Positions 8,696 to 16,973 of a stretch of 64,000 nt of DNA are shown piece after piece; the stretch's first letter is position 1; each line of letters opens with the position of its first letter. Source of the DNA: an uncultured Roseibium sp. (GTDB taxonomy: Bacteria > Pseudomonadota > Alphaproteobacteria > Rhizobiales > Stappiaceae). The DNA is taken from positions 3,596,001 to 3,660,000 of the forward strand of contig NZ_OY780958.1 of NCBI RefSeq assembly GCF_963675985.1, read 5' to 3'. Position numbers and translations under genes: made by a program. The notes below the pieces were generated by a model. That model worked only from the letters and a program-made list of their open reading frames with translations, searched no databases and was not told the DNA's origin.

Positions 8696-10525
8696 ATGGA
8701 AAAAAAGCATCAAATCAATCTCTGGTACGCGTTCGCTGCGATCATGGCGCTGTTCCTGTTCCAGAGCTGGTGGGAAGCCTACAAGACGATCGAGCCGATC
8801 CCCTACAGCCAGTTCGAGCAGTATCTGAAAGACGGCAAGATCGAAGAGATCGCGATCAAGGAAAACACGATCGAAGGCAAGTTCCGCGAGCCGGTGAACA
8901 ACAAGGACTATTTCACCACCACCCGGGTGGACCTGCCGCTGGCCGAACAGCTTACAAAGTACAACGTCAAATACACCGGCGTGATCCAGTCCACGTTTGT
9001 GCGCGACCTGTTGTCGTGGATCCTGCCGATGCTGCTCCTGTTCGGCCTCTGGATGTTCTTCATCCGCCGCTTTGCCGAAAAGCAAGGTCTCGGCGGAATG
9101 ATGACCGTCGGCAAGTCCAAGGCCAAGGTCTATGTGGAACGCGGCATCGAGACCACCTTCGAGGATGTGGCCGGCGTCGACGAGGCCAAGCGCGAGCTGC
9201 AGGAAGTGGTCGATTTCCTGCGCGACCCGCAATCCTACGGCCGCCTGGGCGCGCGGGTCCCGAAAGGCATTCTGCTGGTCGGGCCTCCGGGCACCGGCAA
9301 GACGCTGCTCGCCAGGGCCGTCGCTGGTGAGGCCAATGTTGCGTTCTTCTCCATTTCCGGCTCCGAATTCGTGGAAATGTTCGTCGGCGTGGGGGCCGCC
9401 CGTGTGCGCGACCTGTTCGAACAGGCGCGCAAGGCAGCGCCTGCGATCATCTTCATCGACGAGCTCGACGCACTCGGCCGCGCCCGCGGTTCCAATCCGA
9501 TGATGGCCAATGACGAGAAAGAGCAGACGCTGAACCAGCTGCTCACCGAACTCGACGGCTTCGACCCGTCGGTCGGCACCATCCTTCTGGCCGCCACCAA
9601 CCGCCCCGAAATCCTCGACCCTGCCCTTTTACGTGCCGGCCGCTTCGACCGGCAGGTCCTGGTCGACCGCCCGGACAAGAAGGGACGCAGGGCGATCCTC
9701 GACGTCCACATTCAGAAAATCAAGGTGGATCCGTCAACCGATCTGGACCAGGTGGCCCAGCTGACAGCCGGCTTCACCGGGGCGGATATCGCCACGCTCA
9801 TCAACGAAGCCGCCCTTCTGGCGACCCGCAAGAACGCGACCTCGGTCACCCTCGCCGATTTCACCGAGGCGATCGAACGGGTCATCGCCGGCCTTGAGAA
9901 GAGAAGCCGGGTGCTGTCGGATCATGAACGCAAGACCGTCGCCTACCACGAGATGGGGCATGCGCTGGTCGCCGCCAATCTGGAAGGCGTCGATCCGGTC
10001 CACAAGGTGTCCATCATTCCGCGCGGCATCGGCGCCCTGGGCTACACGATCCAGCGGCCGACCGAAGACCGCTTCCTGCTGTCGACCACGGACCTGGAAA
10101 ACCGGATGACGGTGCTGATGGGCGGACGGGCCGCGGAAAAGCTGATTTTCGAGCAGATCTCGACCGGTGCCTCCGATGACCTGCAAAAGGCCACGGAAAT
10201 CGCCCGCGAGATGGTGGCCCGCTACGGCATGGACGCCAAACTCGGCAACCGGATCTACGCTCAGCAGCGCCAGCAGTTCGGTGGCCAGCCGGTAGCAGAT
10301 ATGGTCGACATTTCCCAGGAGACCATGCGCGAGGTCGATCTCGCCATCCGCGAGCGCGTCGAAACTGCCTTCGAGAACGCGGTCCGGATCCTGCGAGGCC
10401 ATCACGAGGATCTGGAAAAGGGCGCCCAGCTTCTCCTGAAAAACGAGACCATCACGAGCGAGGACTTTCCGGCAATCAGCCCGGCGTCGACGCGGCAGGC
10501 CGGCGAGACGGAAGCCGCGCAATAG
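8696..10525 (+). CDS. ftsH: ATP-dependent zinc metalloprotease FtsH
   Basis: FtsH is a hexameric inner-membrane AAA protease that degrades misfolded membrane proteins and short-lived regulators. Two membrane helices (about residues 11-28 and 101-119) flank a periplasmic domain. The AAA module has Walker A GPPGTGKT (about 196-203), Walker B IIFIDELDAL (about 252) and the second region of homology ending AGRFDRQV. The zinc site is HEMGH (His418, Glu419, His422) where HEAGH is usual, with a downstream SDD ligand region. At 609 residues it lacks the longer tail of housekeeping FtsH, and it is not next to tilS, so it may be an additional copy. ATG 8696 follows AGGAGCG. A TTGACA at 8634-8639 may be part of its promoter. 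Confidence 0.93.
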   Translation: MEKKHQINLWYAFAAIMALFLFQSWWEAYKTIEPIPYSQFEQYLKDGKIEEIAIKENTIEGKFREPVNNKDYFTTTRVDLPLAEQLTKYNVKYTGVIQSTFVRDLLSWILPMLLLFGLWMFFIRRFAEKQGLGGMMTVGKSKAKVYVERGIETTFEDVAGVDEAKRELQEVVDFLRDPQSYGRLGARVPKGILLVGPPGTGKTLLARAVAGEANVAFFSISGSEFVEMFVGVGAARVRDLFEQARKAAPAIIFIDELDALGRARGSNPMMANDEKEQTLNQLLTELDGFDPSVGTILLAATNRPEILDPALLRAGRFDRQVLVDRPDKKGRRAILDVHIQKIKVDPSTDLDQVAQLTAGFTGADIATLINEAALLATRKNATSVTLADFTEAIERVIAGLEKRSRVLSDHERKTVAYHEMGHALVAANLEGVDPVHKVSIIPRGIGALGYTIQRPTEDRFLLSTTDLENRMTVLMGGRAAEKLIFEQISTGASDDLQKATEIAREMVARYGMDAKLGNRIYAQQRQQFGGQPVADMVDISQETMREVDLAIRERVETAFENAVRILRGHHEDLEKGAQLLLKNETITSEDFPAISPASTRQAGETEAAQ

Positions 10526-10544
10526 GGCGCCATCCCCTCACCAT

Positions 10545-10685
10545 CGTCATCCCGGCCAAGCGCAGCGCGAGCCGGGACTGGAGAGCCGGGGTCTGTCGCG
10601 GGAAACCGGATCTGGACCAAGACAAACTGGGGCTCGCCGGTCCCGAATAAAGCCTGACGGCTTTTCCGGGATGACGACCGAGAGA
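10545..10685. repeat. Palindromic intergenic repeat after ftsH
   Basis: The segment opens with GTCATCCCGGCCAAGCGC and closes with TTTCCGGGATGACGA, so its ends are inverted copies of GTCATCCCGG. The AAGCGCAGCGCGAGCCGGG theme is also found in the block at 6595-6640. It holds no credible gene and is probably a second copy of a dispersed palindromic repeat family. Confidence 0.5.
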
Positions 10686-10752
10686 TTGGGGTCATCGGCC
10701 TGTCTTGTTTTCGTCTGCGCGACAAAATCGATGATCTGGACCCGCATCCAAC

Positions 10753-10778
10753 AAAAAAGCCCGCCGAAACCGGCGGGC
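10753..10778 (-). terminator. Terminator of the CoA-transferase operon
   Basis: On the minus strand an 8-bp GC stem (GCCCGCCG at 10771-10778 pairing with CGGCGGGC at 10759-10766, loop of 4) is followed by six T. It lies about 30 nt after the end of the CoA-transferase B-subunit gene. Confidence 0.85.
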
Positions 10779-10806
10779 CTTCTCAATCTCATCAAAACAC
10801 GAAAAC

Positions 10807-11433
10807 TCAGACGATGGTCGCTTCCGTCTTGGACTTGACCTCTTCCGCGGTCACGTCCGGAGCCAGTTCGACGATCGACAGGCCGTCCGGCGTGATGTCG
10901 AAGACGCCGAGGTTGGTGATGATCCGGTCGACGCAATGCACGCCGGTGAGCGGCAGGGTGCATTCCTTCAGGAGCTTCGGATCGCCGGCCTTTGAGGTGT
11001 GATCCATGATCACCACCACGCGCTTGACGCCGGCCACCAGGTCCATGGCGCCGCCCATGCCCTTGACCATCTTGCCCGGGATCATCCAGTTGGCCAGGTC
11101 GCCTGTCTCGGAGACTTCCATGGCGCCCAGGATGGACAGGTTGATGTGGCCGCCGCGGACCATGGCGAAGCTGTCGGCGGACGAGAAGAAGCTCGTCTGC
11201 GGCAGTTCGGTGATCGTCTGCTTGCCGGCGTTGATCAGGTCGGCGTCGATTTCGTCCTCGGTCGGGAACGGGCCCATGCCGAGCATGCCGTTTTCCGACT
11301 GCAGCGTCACATGGACGCCTTCGGGAATGTAGTTGGATACCAGCGTCGGGATACCGATCCCGAGGTTGACATAAAAGCCATCCTGCAGCTCCTGCGCAGC
11401 CCGCTTCGCCATTTCGTCACGTGTCCAGGCCAT
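10807..11433 (-). CDS. scoB: 3-oxoacid CoA-transferase subunit B
   Basis: This is the beta subunit of a succinyl-CoA:3-oxoacid (or acetoacetate) CoA-transferase, which moves CoA between acyl groups in ketone-body and short-chain acid metabolism. The 208-residue protein has the family features NLGIGIPTLVSNY and SENGMLGMGP, the latter carrying the catalytic glutamate, plus the conserved GGAMDLVAG stretch. ATG 11433 follows the A subunit by 21 nt, so the pair is one operon on the minus strand, closed by a strong terminator. The acid substrate cannot be read from the sequence. Confidence 0.92.
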   Translation of the reverse strand: MAWTRDEMAKRAAQELQDGFYVNLGIGIPTLVSNYIPEGVHVTLQSENGMLGMGPFPTEDEIDADLINAGKQTITELPQTSFFSSADSFAMVRGGHINLSILGAMEVSETGDLANWMIPGKMVKGMGGAMDLVAGVKRVVVIMDHTSKAGDPKLLKECTLPLTGVHCVDRIITNLGVFDITPDGLSIVELAPDVTAEEVKSKTEATIV

Positions 11434-11454
11434 TGTCGTTTCTCCTCAACTCGT

Positions 11455-12150
11455 TCAGGCTTCGCGCGTGGTGCGCTTTTCGATGCGCTTCTCGTGGGTG
11501 CCGACAATGATGCGGTCCACGAAGATACCCGGCGTGTGAATGTGATCCGGATCGAGGCTGCCGGTCTCCACCATCTGCTCGACTTCGACCACGGTCACCT
11601 TGCCTGCGGTTGCCATCATCGGATTGAAGTTGCGGGCGGTCTTGCGGTAGACGAGGTTGCCTTCCGCGTCTGCCTTCCAGGCCTTCACCAGCGAAACGTC
11701 GGCGACCAGACCGGTCTCCATGATGTAGGTCTCGCCATTGAAGTCCTTGTGCTCCTTGCCTTCGGCGATCAGCGTGCCGACACCGGTCTTGGTGTAAAAG
11801 CCGGGGATCCCGGCGCCACCGGCGCGGATGCGCTCGGCCAAGGTGCCCTGCGGGTTGAACTCCAGCTCCAGCTCGCCGTTCAGATACTGTTTCTCGAAGG
11901 TCGCATTCTCGCCGACGTAGGAGGAAACCATTTTCTTGATCTGACGGGTCTGGAGCAGCAGCCCGAGACCGAAATCATCGACACCGGCATTGTTCGAAAT
12001 GGCGGTGATGTCCTTTGCGCCTGAATCCCGCAGCGCGGTGATCAGGTTTTCCGGAATGCCGCATAGACCGAAACCGCCGGCCATGATGGTCATTCCATCA
12101 AACGCCAGTCCTTCCAGCGCAGCGGCTGCGTCCGGATATATCTTGTTCAT
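11455..12150 (-). CDS. scoA: 3-oxoacid CoA-transferase subunit A
   Basis: This is the alpha subunit partner of the downstream B subunit. The protein begins MNKIYPDAAAAL and contains the CoA-binding GGFGLCGIPENLI motif and GNLVYRKTARNFNP, both typical of the SCOT alpha family; 231 residues is the usual length. A longer reading frame reaches 12279, but ATG 12150 is preferred because GGGAGATTGGT directly precedes it and the family normally starts here. The complex probably activates acetoacetate or a similar acid with succinyl-CoA. Confidence 0.92.
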   Translation of the reverse strand: MNKIYPDAAAALEGLAFDGMTIMAGGFGLCGIPENLITALRDSGAKDITAISNNAGVDDFGLGLLLQTRQIKKMVSSYVGENATFEKQYLNGELELEFNPQGTLAERIRAGGAGIPGFYTKTGVGTLIAEGKEHKDFNGETYIMETGLVADVSLVKAWKADAEGNLVYRKTARNFNPMMATAGKVTVVEVEQMVETGSLDPDHIHTPGIFVDRIIVGTHEKRIEKRTTREA

Positions 12151-12405
12151 ACCAATCTCCCAGAAGACTCCATGGCAGGATTCCGGCAATTGACCGCAGG
12201 CGGCGCCCGCCGTCAAGGCCTCCTTCGCGGTTGCGAAAGGCGCCAGCCGGAAAATCCAGTCTTCTTCAGGATTTACCAATTCACCTTTTTAGACCCTCGA
12301 GGCACCTAATTGGCGGCAATGCAGCATTTTCAGAGCGCCGCGTTATGGTATGTAATGTATTAACGGCAATTTGTTGCATAGCCCCGAAGGCCCCGAGACC
12401 TAGCT

Positions 12406-12648
12406 GTGATCCAGTTTCTGTCGACCATATCCAAGATCGCACTGGCTTCACTGATCGTCGGCGCCGTTCTGACCTTTCTCAATATCAATGCGGAAACGAT
12501 CCTGAGCGCCGTCGGCCTCAGCCCGATGCAGCTGTGGATCTACCTGCAGCTGTTCATCGACTGGGCCATTCCCAACATTGTCCTTGGCGCCTTTATCGTG
12601 GTGCCGGTCTGGCTTCTGATCTATATCGTCCGCCCGCCGCGGGCCTAA
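12406..12648 (+). CDS. Small two-helix membrane protein (DUF6460-like)
   Basis: This 80-residue protein has two hydrophobic segments, at about residues 5-30 and 50-75, joined by a short amphipathic stretch ending SPMQLWIYLQ. It resembles the small alphaproteobacterial DUF6460 proteins, whose role is unknown. The start is GTG 12406. It is transcribed away from the CoA-transferase genes and converges on the polyamine transporter operon, ending 20 bp before it. Composition and frame fit a real gene, but with no motif the function is open. Confidence 0.65.
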   Translation: MIQFLSTISKIALASLIVGAVLTFLNINAETILSAVGLSPMQLWIYLQLFIDWAIPNIVLGAFIVVPVWLLIYIVRPPRA

Positions 12649-12668
12649 GCCCAATCCGCTCCCGAAAC

Positions 12669-13490
12669 CTAATCCGCACCGAAGGCCGCCCGTTCGTCCT
12701 GTTCGCGCTGGATCTGCTGGCGCTTGCTGGCGATCGATGCGGCGATGACGCCAAGGGTCACCAGACAGACCAGGATCGTGCACACCGCGTTGATTTCCGG
12801 CGTCACGCCGAGGCGGACCTGGGAATAGATCTTCATCGGCAACGTGGTCGCACCCGGCCCCGTCGTGAAGCTTGCCACCACCAGATCGTCGAGCGAAAGG
12901 GTGAAGGCCAGCATCCAGCCGGCGATCACACCGGGCAGGATGATCGGCAGGGTGATCAGGAAGAAGGACTTGGCCGGCGGGCAGCCCAGGTCCTCGGCCG
13001 CCTCCTCGATGCTCTTGTCGAAGCCGACGAGGCGGGACTGGACCACGACCGCCACATAGCACATGGCAAAAGTCGTATGAGCCAGCATGACCGTCCAGAA
13101 CCCGCGGGACTGATCCATGGCCACGAACAGGAGCAGCAACGACAGGCCGAGAATCACGTCCGGCATCACCAGCGGCGCGAAGATCATTCCCGAAAACAGG
13201 GACCGACCGGTGAACCGGCCCGACCGGACCAGAACCAGGGCGGCCATGGTGCCGAGAACGGTTGCCAGCGAGGCCGAGAGGAAGGCCACCTTGAGGGTCA
13301 CCCAGGCGGCCGACAGCAACTGATCGTTCTTCAGGAGCTCGCCGTACCACTTGGTGGAGAACCCGCCCCAAACGGTCACCAGACGGGACTCGTTGAACGA
13401 GAAGATGACCAACAGCACGATCGGCAGATAGAGGAAGGAAAAGCCGAGGGCGATGGAGGTCACATTGAACCAGGTCGGGCCGTTTCTCAT
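12669..13490 (-). CDS. potI: Putrescine ABC transporter permease PotI
   Basis: This is the second inner-membrane permease of a polyamine ABC transporter. The 273-residue protein starts MRNGPTWFNVTS, has six membrane segments and the EAA coupling loop EEAAEDLGCPPAKSFFLITLPI. ATG 13490 overlaps the potH stop by one base (TGATG), a sign of coupled translation; a longer open frame upstream only reads potH out of frame. The gene order on the minus strand is potF, potG, potH, potI, as in the E. coli putrescine system. Confidence 0.92.
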   Translation of the reverse strand: MRNGPTWFNVTSIALGFSFLYLPIVLLVIFSFNESRLVTVWGGFSTKWYGELLKNDQLLSAAWVTLKVAFLSASLATVLGTMAALVLVRSGRFTGRSLFSGMIFAPLVMPDVILGLSLLLLFVAMDQSRGFWTVMLAHTTFAMCYVAVVVQSRLVGFDKSIEEAAEDLGCPPAKSFFLITLPIILPGVIAGWMLAFTLSLDDLVVASFTTGPGATTLPMKIYSQVRLGVTPEINAVCTILVCLVTLGVIAASIASKRQQIQREQDERAAFGAD

Positions 13491-14434
13491 CAGTCCTTCT
13501 CCCCCATTTTCTGCTGCTGGTTCTGGAACAGAACAATCGGGATCACCAGAAGCAGGAGCAGGATCACCGCGACCGCCGACGACACCGGCCAGTCGCGGTT
13601 GGCGAAAAACTCGACCCACAGGGTCTTGCCGATCATCAGCGTATTCGACCCGCCGAGCAGATCCGGGATCACGAACTCGCCGACCGCGGGAATGAAGACC
13701 AGGAAACACCCCGCGATGACACCGGGTATCGACAACGGCAGGGTAATTTTCCAGAAGGCCTTCCAGGCCGGACAGCCGAGATCTTCCGCAGCTTCCAGAA
13801 GGCTCTCGTCCAGCTTTTCCAGGTTCGCGTAAAGCGGCAGCACGAGGAACGGCAGATAGGAATAAACGATGCCGATATAGACCGCGATGTTCGTGTTCAG
13901 GATGACGAGCGGCTCGTCGATCACTCCGATCCAGAGCAGAAGCTGATTGAGCAGGCCTTCGTTCTTCAGGATACCGATCCAGGCGTAGACCCGGATCAGG
14001 AAGCTGGTCCAGAACGGCAGGATCACGAGCATCAGCAGTGTCGGGCGCCAGGCCTTGGGGCAGCGCGCCATGCCATAAGCGATCGGATACCCGACCAGAA
14101 GCGTCAACAGGGTCGAGGTGCCCGCGATGATCACGCTGGAAAGATAGGATTTCCAGTAAAGCGCGTCCTGCGTCAGCCAGACATAATTCTCGAAGGAAAG
14201 CTGGGACAGTCCGTCCCAAAAATCCTGCCACCCGGCAGCGATATCGAAGGTCGGCAGGTAGGGTGGGATCGCGATCGCCACCTCCGACAAGGAGATCTTG
14301 AAGACGATGAAGAACGGCGCCAGGAAAAACACCAGCAGCCAGGCGTAAGGAACGGCGATCAGCAGCCTGCCGCTGATGGAGCGCTTCGGTGCGGCGGAAG
14401 TGTCGATGCTCATGGTCGCGCCCTCCCCCGTCAC
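13490..14434 (-). CDS. potH: Putrescine ABC transporter permease PotH
   Basis: This first permease subunit partners PotI. It has an N-terminal helix followed by a periplasmic loop (about residues 60-95) and five more membrane segments; the EAA loop is LLEAAEDLGCPAWKAFWKITLPL. Its start overlaps the end of potG by 4 nt. ATG 14434 gives 314 residues; a second Met at 14413 (MSIDTSAAP) is also possible and would lose only seven residues. Together the PotHI dimer forms the channel for putrescine. Confidence 0.92.
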   Translation of the reverse strand: MTGEGATMSIDTSAAPKRSISGRLLIAVPYAWLLVFFLAPFFIVFKISLSEVAIAIPPYLPTFDIAAGWQDFWDGLSQLSFENYVWLTQDALYWKSYLSSVIIAGTSTLLTLLVGYPIAYGMARCPKAWRPTLLMLVILPFWTSFLIRVYAWIGILKNEGLLNQLLLWIGVIDEPLVILNTNIAVYIGIVYSYLPFLVLPLYANLEKLDESLLEAAEDLGCPAWKAFWKITLPLSIPGVIAGCFLVFIPAVGEFVIPDLLGGSNTLMIGKTLWVEFFANRDWPVSSAVAVILLLLLVIPIVLFQNQQQKMGEKD

Positions 14435-15582
14435 GATGTTAGGATCACGCCGGCGTCGCCATCCCAGGACAGGACCACCTTTTCGTCCCAGGAAATCGGG
14501 CGTTCGACGAGCCGTGTGACATTGGCGACCGTGGACCGCAGCGTGTGGTCCGCGCCCACCTTGCTGTGGAAGATGGAAACGTCGCCGAGATAGGCGATAT
14601 CCCAGACGAGGCCGCCGGTCGCGTTGACCTTGTGCAGCGGTTCGTCGCCCAGCGCGATCCGGATCTTTTCCGGACGGATCGCATACCAGACAGTGTCGCC
14701 AATACCGGCGTCGACCGTCTGGTTGGTTTCGATCCGGAAGTCCTCGGCAACCGCCTGCAGTTTCGTCCCCGCGTCCGAGGTTTCCATGACCTTTGCCTCG
14801 ATCAGGTTCACATCGCCGATAAAGTCGGCCACGAAGCGGGAGTTGGGCGTTTCGTAGATCTCGGCCGGGGTGGCGACCTGAATGATCTCGCCGGCTTCCA
14901 TGACCGCGATCCGGTCCGCCACGGTCATGGCCTCTTCCTGGTCGTGGGTGACGATCATGAAGGTCATCTTGAGATCTTCCTGAAGCGCGGTCAGTTCGAA
15001 CTGGGTTTCCTCGCGCAGCTTCTTGTCGAGCGCGCCGAGCGGTTCGTCGAGCAACAGCACCTTCGGCTTCTTGGCGAGCGACCGGGCGAGCGCCACGCGC
15101 TGGCGCTGGCCGCCGGAAAGCTGATGCGGCTTGCGCTTGGCGAACGGCTGAAGCTTCGTCAGGCGCAACATCTCCTGCACCCGCTCCTCGATGTCCGCCT
15201 TTGGCATCTTGTCCTGTTTCAGACCGAAGGCGATATTCGCCTCCACGCTCATGTGCGGAAACAGGGCGTAGGACTGGAACATCATGTTGGTCGGCCGCCG
15301 GTAAGGCGGCACGCCGGCAAGATCCTGTCCTTCAAGGAGGATCTGACCTTCGGTCGGCGTCTCAAAACCGCCGAGCATGCGCATCAAGGTGGTCTTGCCG
15401 CAGCCCGATCCGCCGAGCAGCGCAAAGAACTCGCGCTCGTAGACCTTCAGACTCAGATTGTTGACGGCGGTAAAATCACCGAACCGCTTGGTGACATTCC
15501 GGAACTCGATGAACGGCACCGCGTTGGCGTCATTCCACGGTGCGAACACGCGACGCACCGGACCGATCGGTTTCTTGGCCAA
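14431..15582 (-). CDS. potG: Putrescine ABC transporter ATPase PotG
   Basis: This 383-residue ATPase energises the PotHI permease. It has Walker A GGSGCGKTT, the signature LSGGQRQRVALARSLA, Walker B VLLLDEPLGALD and a switch His in VTHDQEEAM, followed by a C-terminal TOBE-type regulatory domain. The N-terminal extension (MAKKPIGPVRRVFAPW) before FIEFRNVTKRFGD is like that of E. coli PotG, which favours putrescine over spermidine/putrescine PotA. It overlaps potH by 4 nt and is separated from potF by a 69-nt gap with an attenuator-like hairpin. Confidence 0.93.
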   Translation of the reverse strand: MAKKPIGPVRRVFAPWNDANAVPFIEFRNVTKRFGDFTAVNNLSLKVYEREFFALLGGSGCGKTTLMRMLGGFETPTEGQILLEGQDLAGVPPYRRPTNMMFQSYALFPHMSVEANIAFGLKQDKMPKADIEERVQEMLRLTKLQPFAKRKPHQLSGGQRQRVALARSLAKKPKVLLLDEPLGALDKKLREETQFELTALQEDLKMTFMIVTHDQEEAMTVADRIAVMEAGEIIQVATPAEIYETPNSRFVADFIGDVNLIEAKVMETSDAGTKLQAVAEDFRIETNQTVDAGIGDTVWYAIRPEKIRIALGDEPLHKVNATGGLVWDIAYLGDVSIFHSKVGADHTLRSTVANVTRLVERPISWDEKVVLSWDGDAGVILTS

Positions 15583-15607
15583 AGTCCTGCCCCCGAATTT
15601 ATCCCCG

Positions 15608-15641
15608 AAAAAGACAGGGCCCGCAAAATGCAGGCCCTGTC
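15608..15641 (-). terminator. Attenuator-type terminator between potF and potG
   Basis: On the minus strand a perfect 9-bp stem (GACAGGGCC pairing with GGCCCTGTC, 15613-15621 and 15633-15641, loop of 11) is followed by TTTTT. It lies just after potF and before potG. Partial termination here would make more binding protein than membrane subunits, a common pattern in ABC operons. Confidence 0.75.
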
Positions 15642-15651
15642 CGAATGCGTG

Positions 15652-16743
15652 TTACTGACCGCTTTTGACCGACGTCCAGACGCGGGTCACGATCCGGTTC
15701 ACCTTCGGCGGATAGGCCGTCACGGTGTAGAGTTTCTTCACCGTTTCCTCCGGCGGGTAAATCGCCGGATCGCCGATCACGTCCTCGTTGAGGTACTGCT
15801 GGGAAGCCTTGTTGCCGTTGGCGTAGTAGACATAGTTCGATGCCTTGGCCATGACTTCCGGGCGCATGATGTAGTTCAGAAACTCAAGCGCTTCGGCCTT
15901 GTGCGGCGCATCGGCAGGGATCGCCATCTGGTCGAACCACATCAGCGCGCCTTCCTTCGGGATGGAGTATTCCACGGTCACGCCGTTGTCGGCTTCCGCC
16001 GCCCGGTCGCGCGCCTGCAGAACGTCACCGGACCAGCCGACGGCAAGACAGATGTCCCCGTTGGCAAGGGCATTGATGTATTCCGACGAATGGAACTTCT
16101 GGATGTAGGGACGGATGGTTTTCAGGAGTTCACCCGCCTTTTCGATGTCCGCCGGATCCTTGCTGTCCGGGTCCAGGCCGAGATAGTTCAAGGCGGCCGG
16201 GAACGTCTCGGTCGGTGCATCCAACATGAAGACGCCGCAGTCTTTCAGCTTCGAAATGTATTTGGGATCGAACACGATATCCCAGCTGTCAACCGGTGCA
16301 TCGTCGCCGAGCGCGGCCTTCACCTTGTCGACATTATAGCCGATGCCGGTCGTGCCCCACATGTAGTTGATGGAGTACTCGTTGCCCGGATCGTATTTCT
16401 GGACCCGTTCCTCGATCTCCTTCCACATGTTCTTCAGGTTGGTCAGCTTGGACTTGTCGAGCTTCTCGAACACGCCGGCCTTGATCTGCCGCGACAGGAA
16501 CGAGCCGGTCGGAACCACGACATCATAGCCCGTGCCGCCCGCGAGCAGCTTGGTTTCCAGGATCTCGTTGCTGTCGAAGACGTCGTAGACGACCTTGATG
16601 CCGGTCTCCTTGGTAAAGTCCTCAAGGATCGACTCGTCGATATAGTCCGACCAGTTATAGACATTGACGACGCGGTCCTGCGCCATGGCCGAGCCGGCGA
16701 CAAGGCTCAGCAGGGCAGCGCCCGACAGGATGGTCTTGATCAT
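15652..16743 (-). CDS. potF: Putrescine-binding periplasmic protein PotF
   Basis: This is the periplasmic binding protein of the polyamine transporter, 363 residues, with a signal peptide MIKTILSGAALLSLVAGSAMA. The mature start VVNVYNWSDYID and the motif AVGWSGDVLQARDRA are hallmarks of the PotD/PotF family. ATG 16743 is chosen because the signal peptide begins there and GGAG lies upstream; a longer frame to 16977 adds an implausible leader. The neighbouring putrescine-catabolism genes support putrescine as ligand. A 230-bp gap separates it from the upstream ligase gene and should hold its promoter. Confidence 0.92.
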   Translation of the reverse strand: MIKTILSGAALLSLVAGSAMAQDRVVNVYNWSDYIDESILEDFTKETGIKVVYDVFDSNEILETKLLAGGTGYDVVVPTGSFLSRQIKAGVFEKLDKSKLTNLKNMWKEIEERVQKYDPGNEYSINYMWGTTGIGYNVDKVKAALGDDAPVDSWDIVFDPKYISKLKDCGVFMLDAPTETFPAALNYLGLDPDSKDPADIEKAGELLKTIRPYIQKFHSSEYINALANGDICLAVGWSGDVLQARDRAAEADNGVTVEYSIPKEGALMWFDQMAIPADAPHKAEALEFLNYIMRPEVMAKASNYVYYANGNKASQQYLNEDVIGDPAIYPPEETVKKLYTVTAYPPKVNRIVTRVWTSVKSGQ

Positions 16744-16973
16744 GATTTCAACTCCACTCCAGAATGTGACACTCTCAGCCGTTTTCCCGGCCTTATCTAT
16801 TGCTTGTCCGACGTCCCTTCCGGCGATCACGTCCCACGTTGACACCGTCCGGCGGTCAGGTTGTTGTTTTTCCGGTGATCCCACCGAAACCCGCACATCC
16901 GTAAACACCGGGATCCGTTCCTTAAATCCCACTATCCGCGGACATGCCGATTTTTGTCCAGAGGCATATTTGC

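Noticed and set aside
14545..16842. 765-codon open frame on the plus strand across potG and potF
   Set aside because: The minus-strand genes have complete motifs, and this frame has none; it is an antisense artefact.
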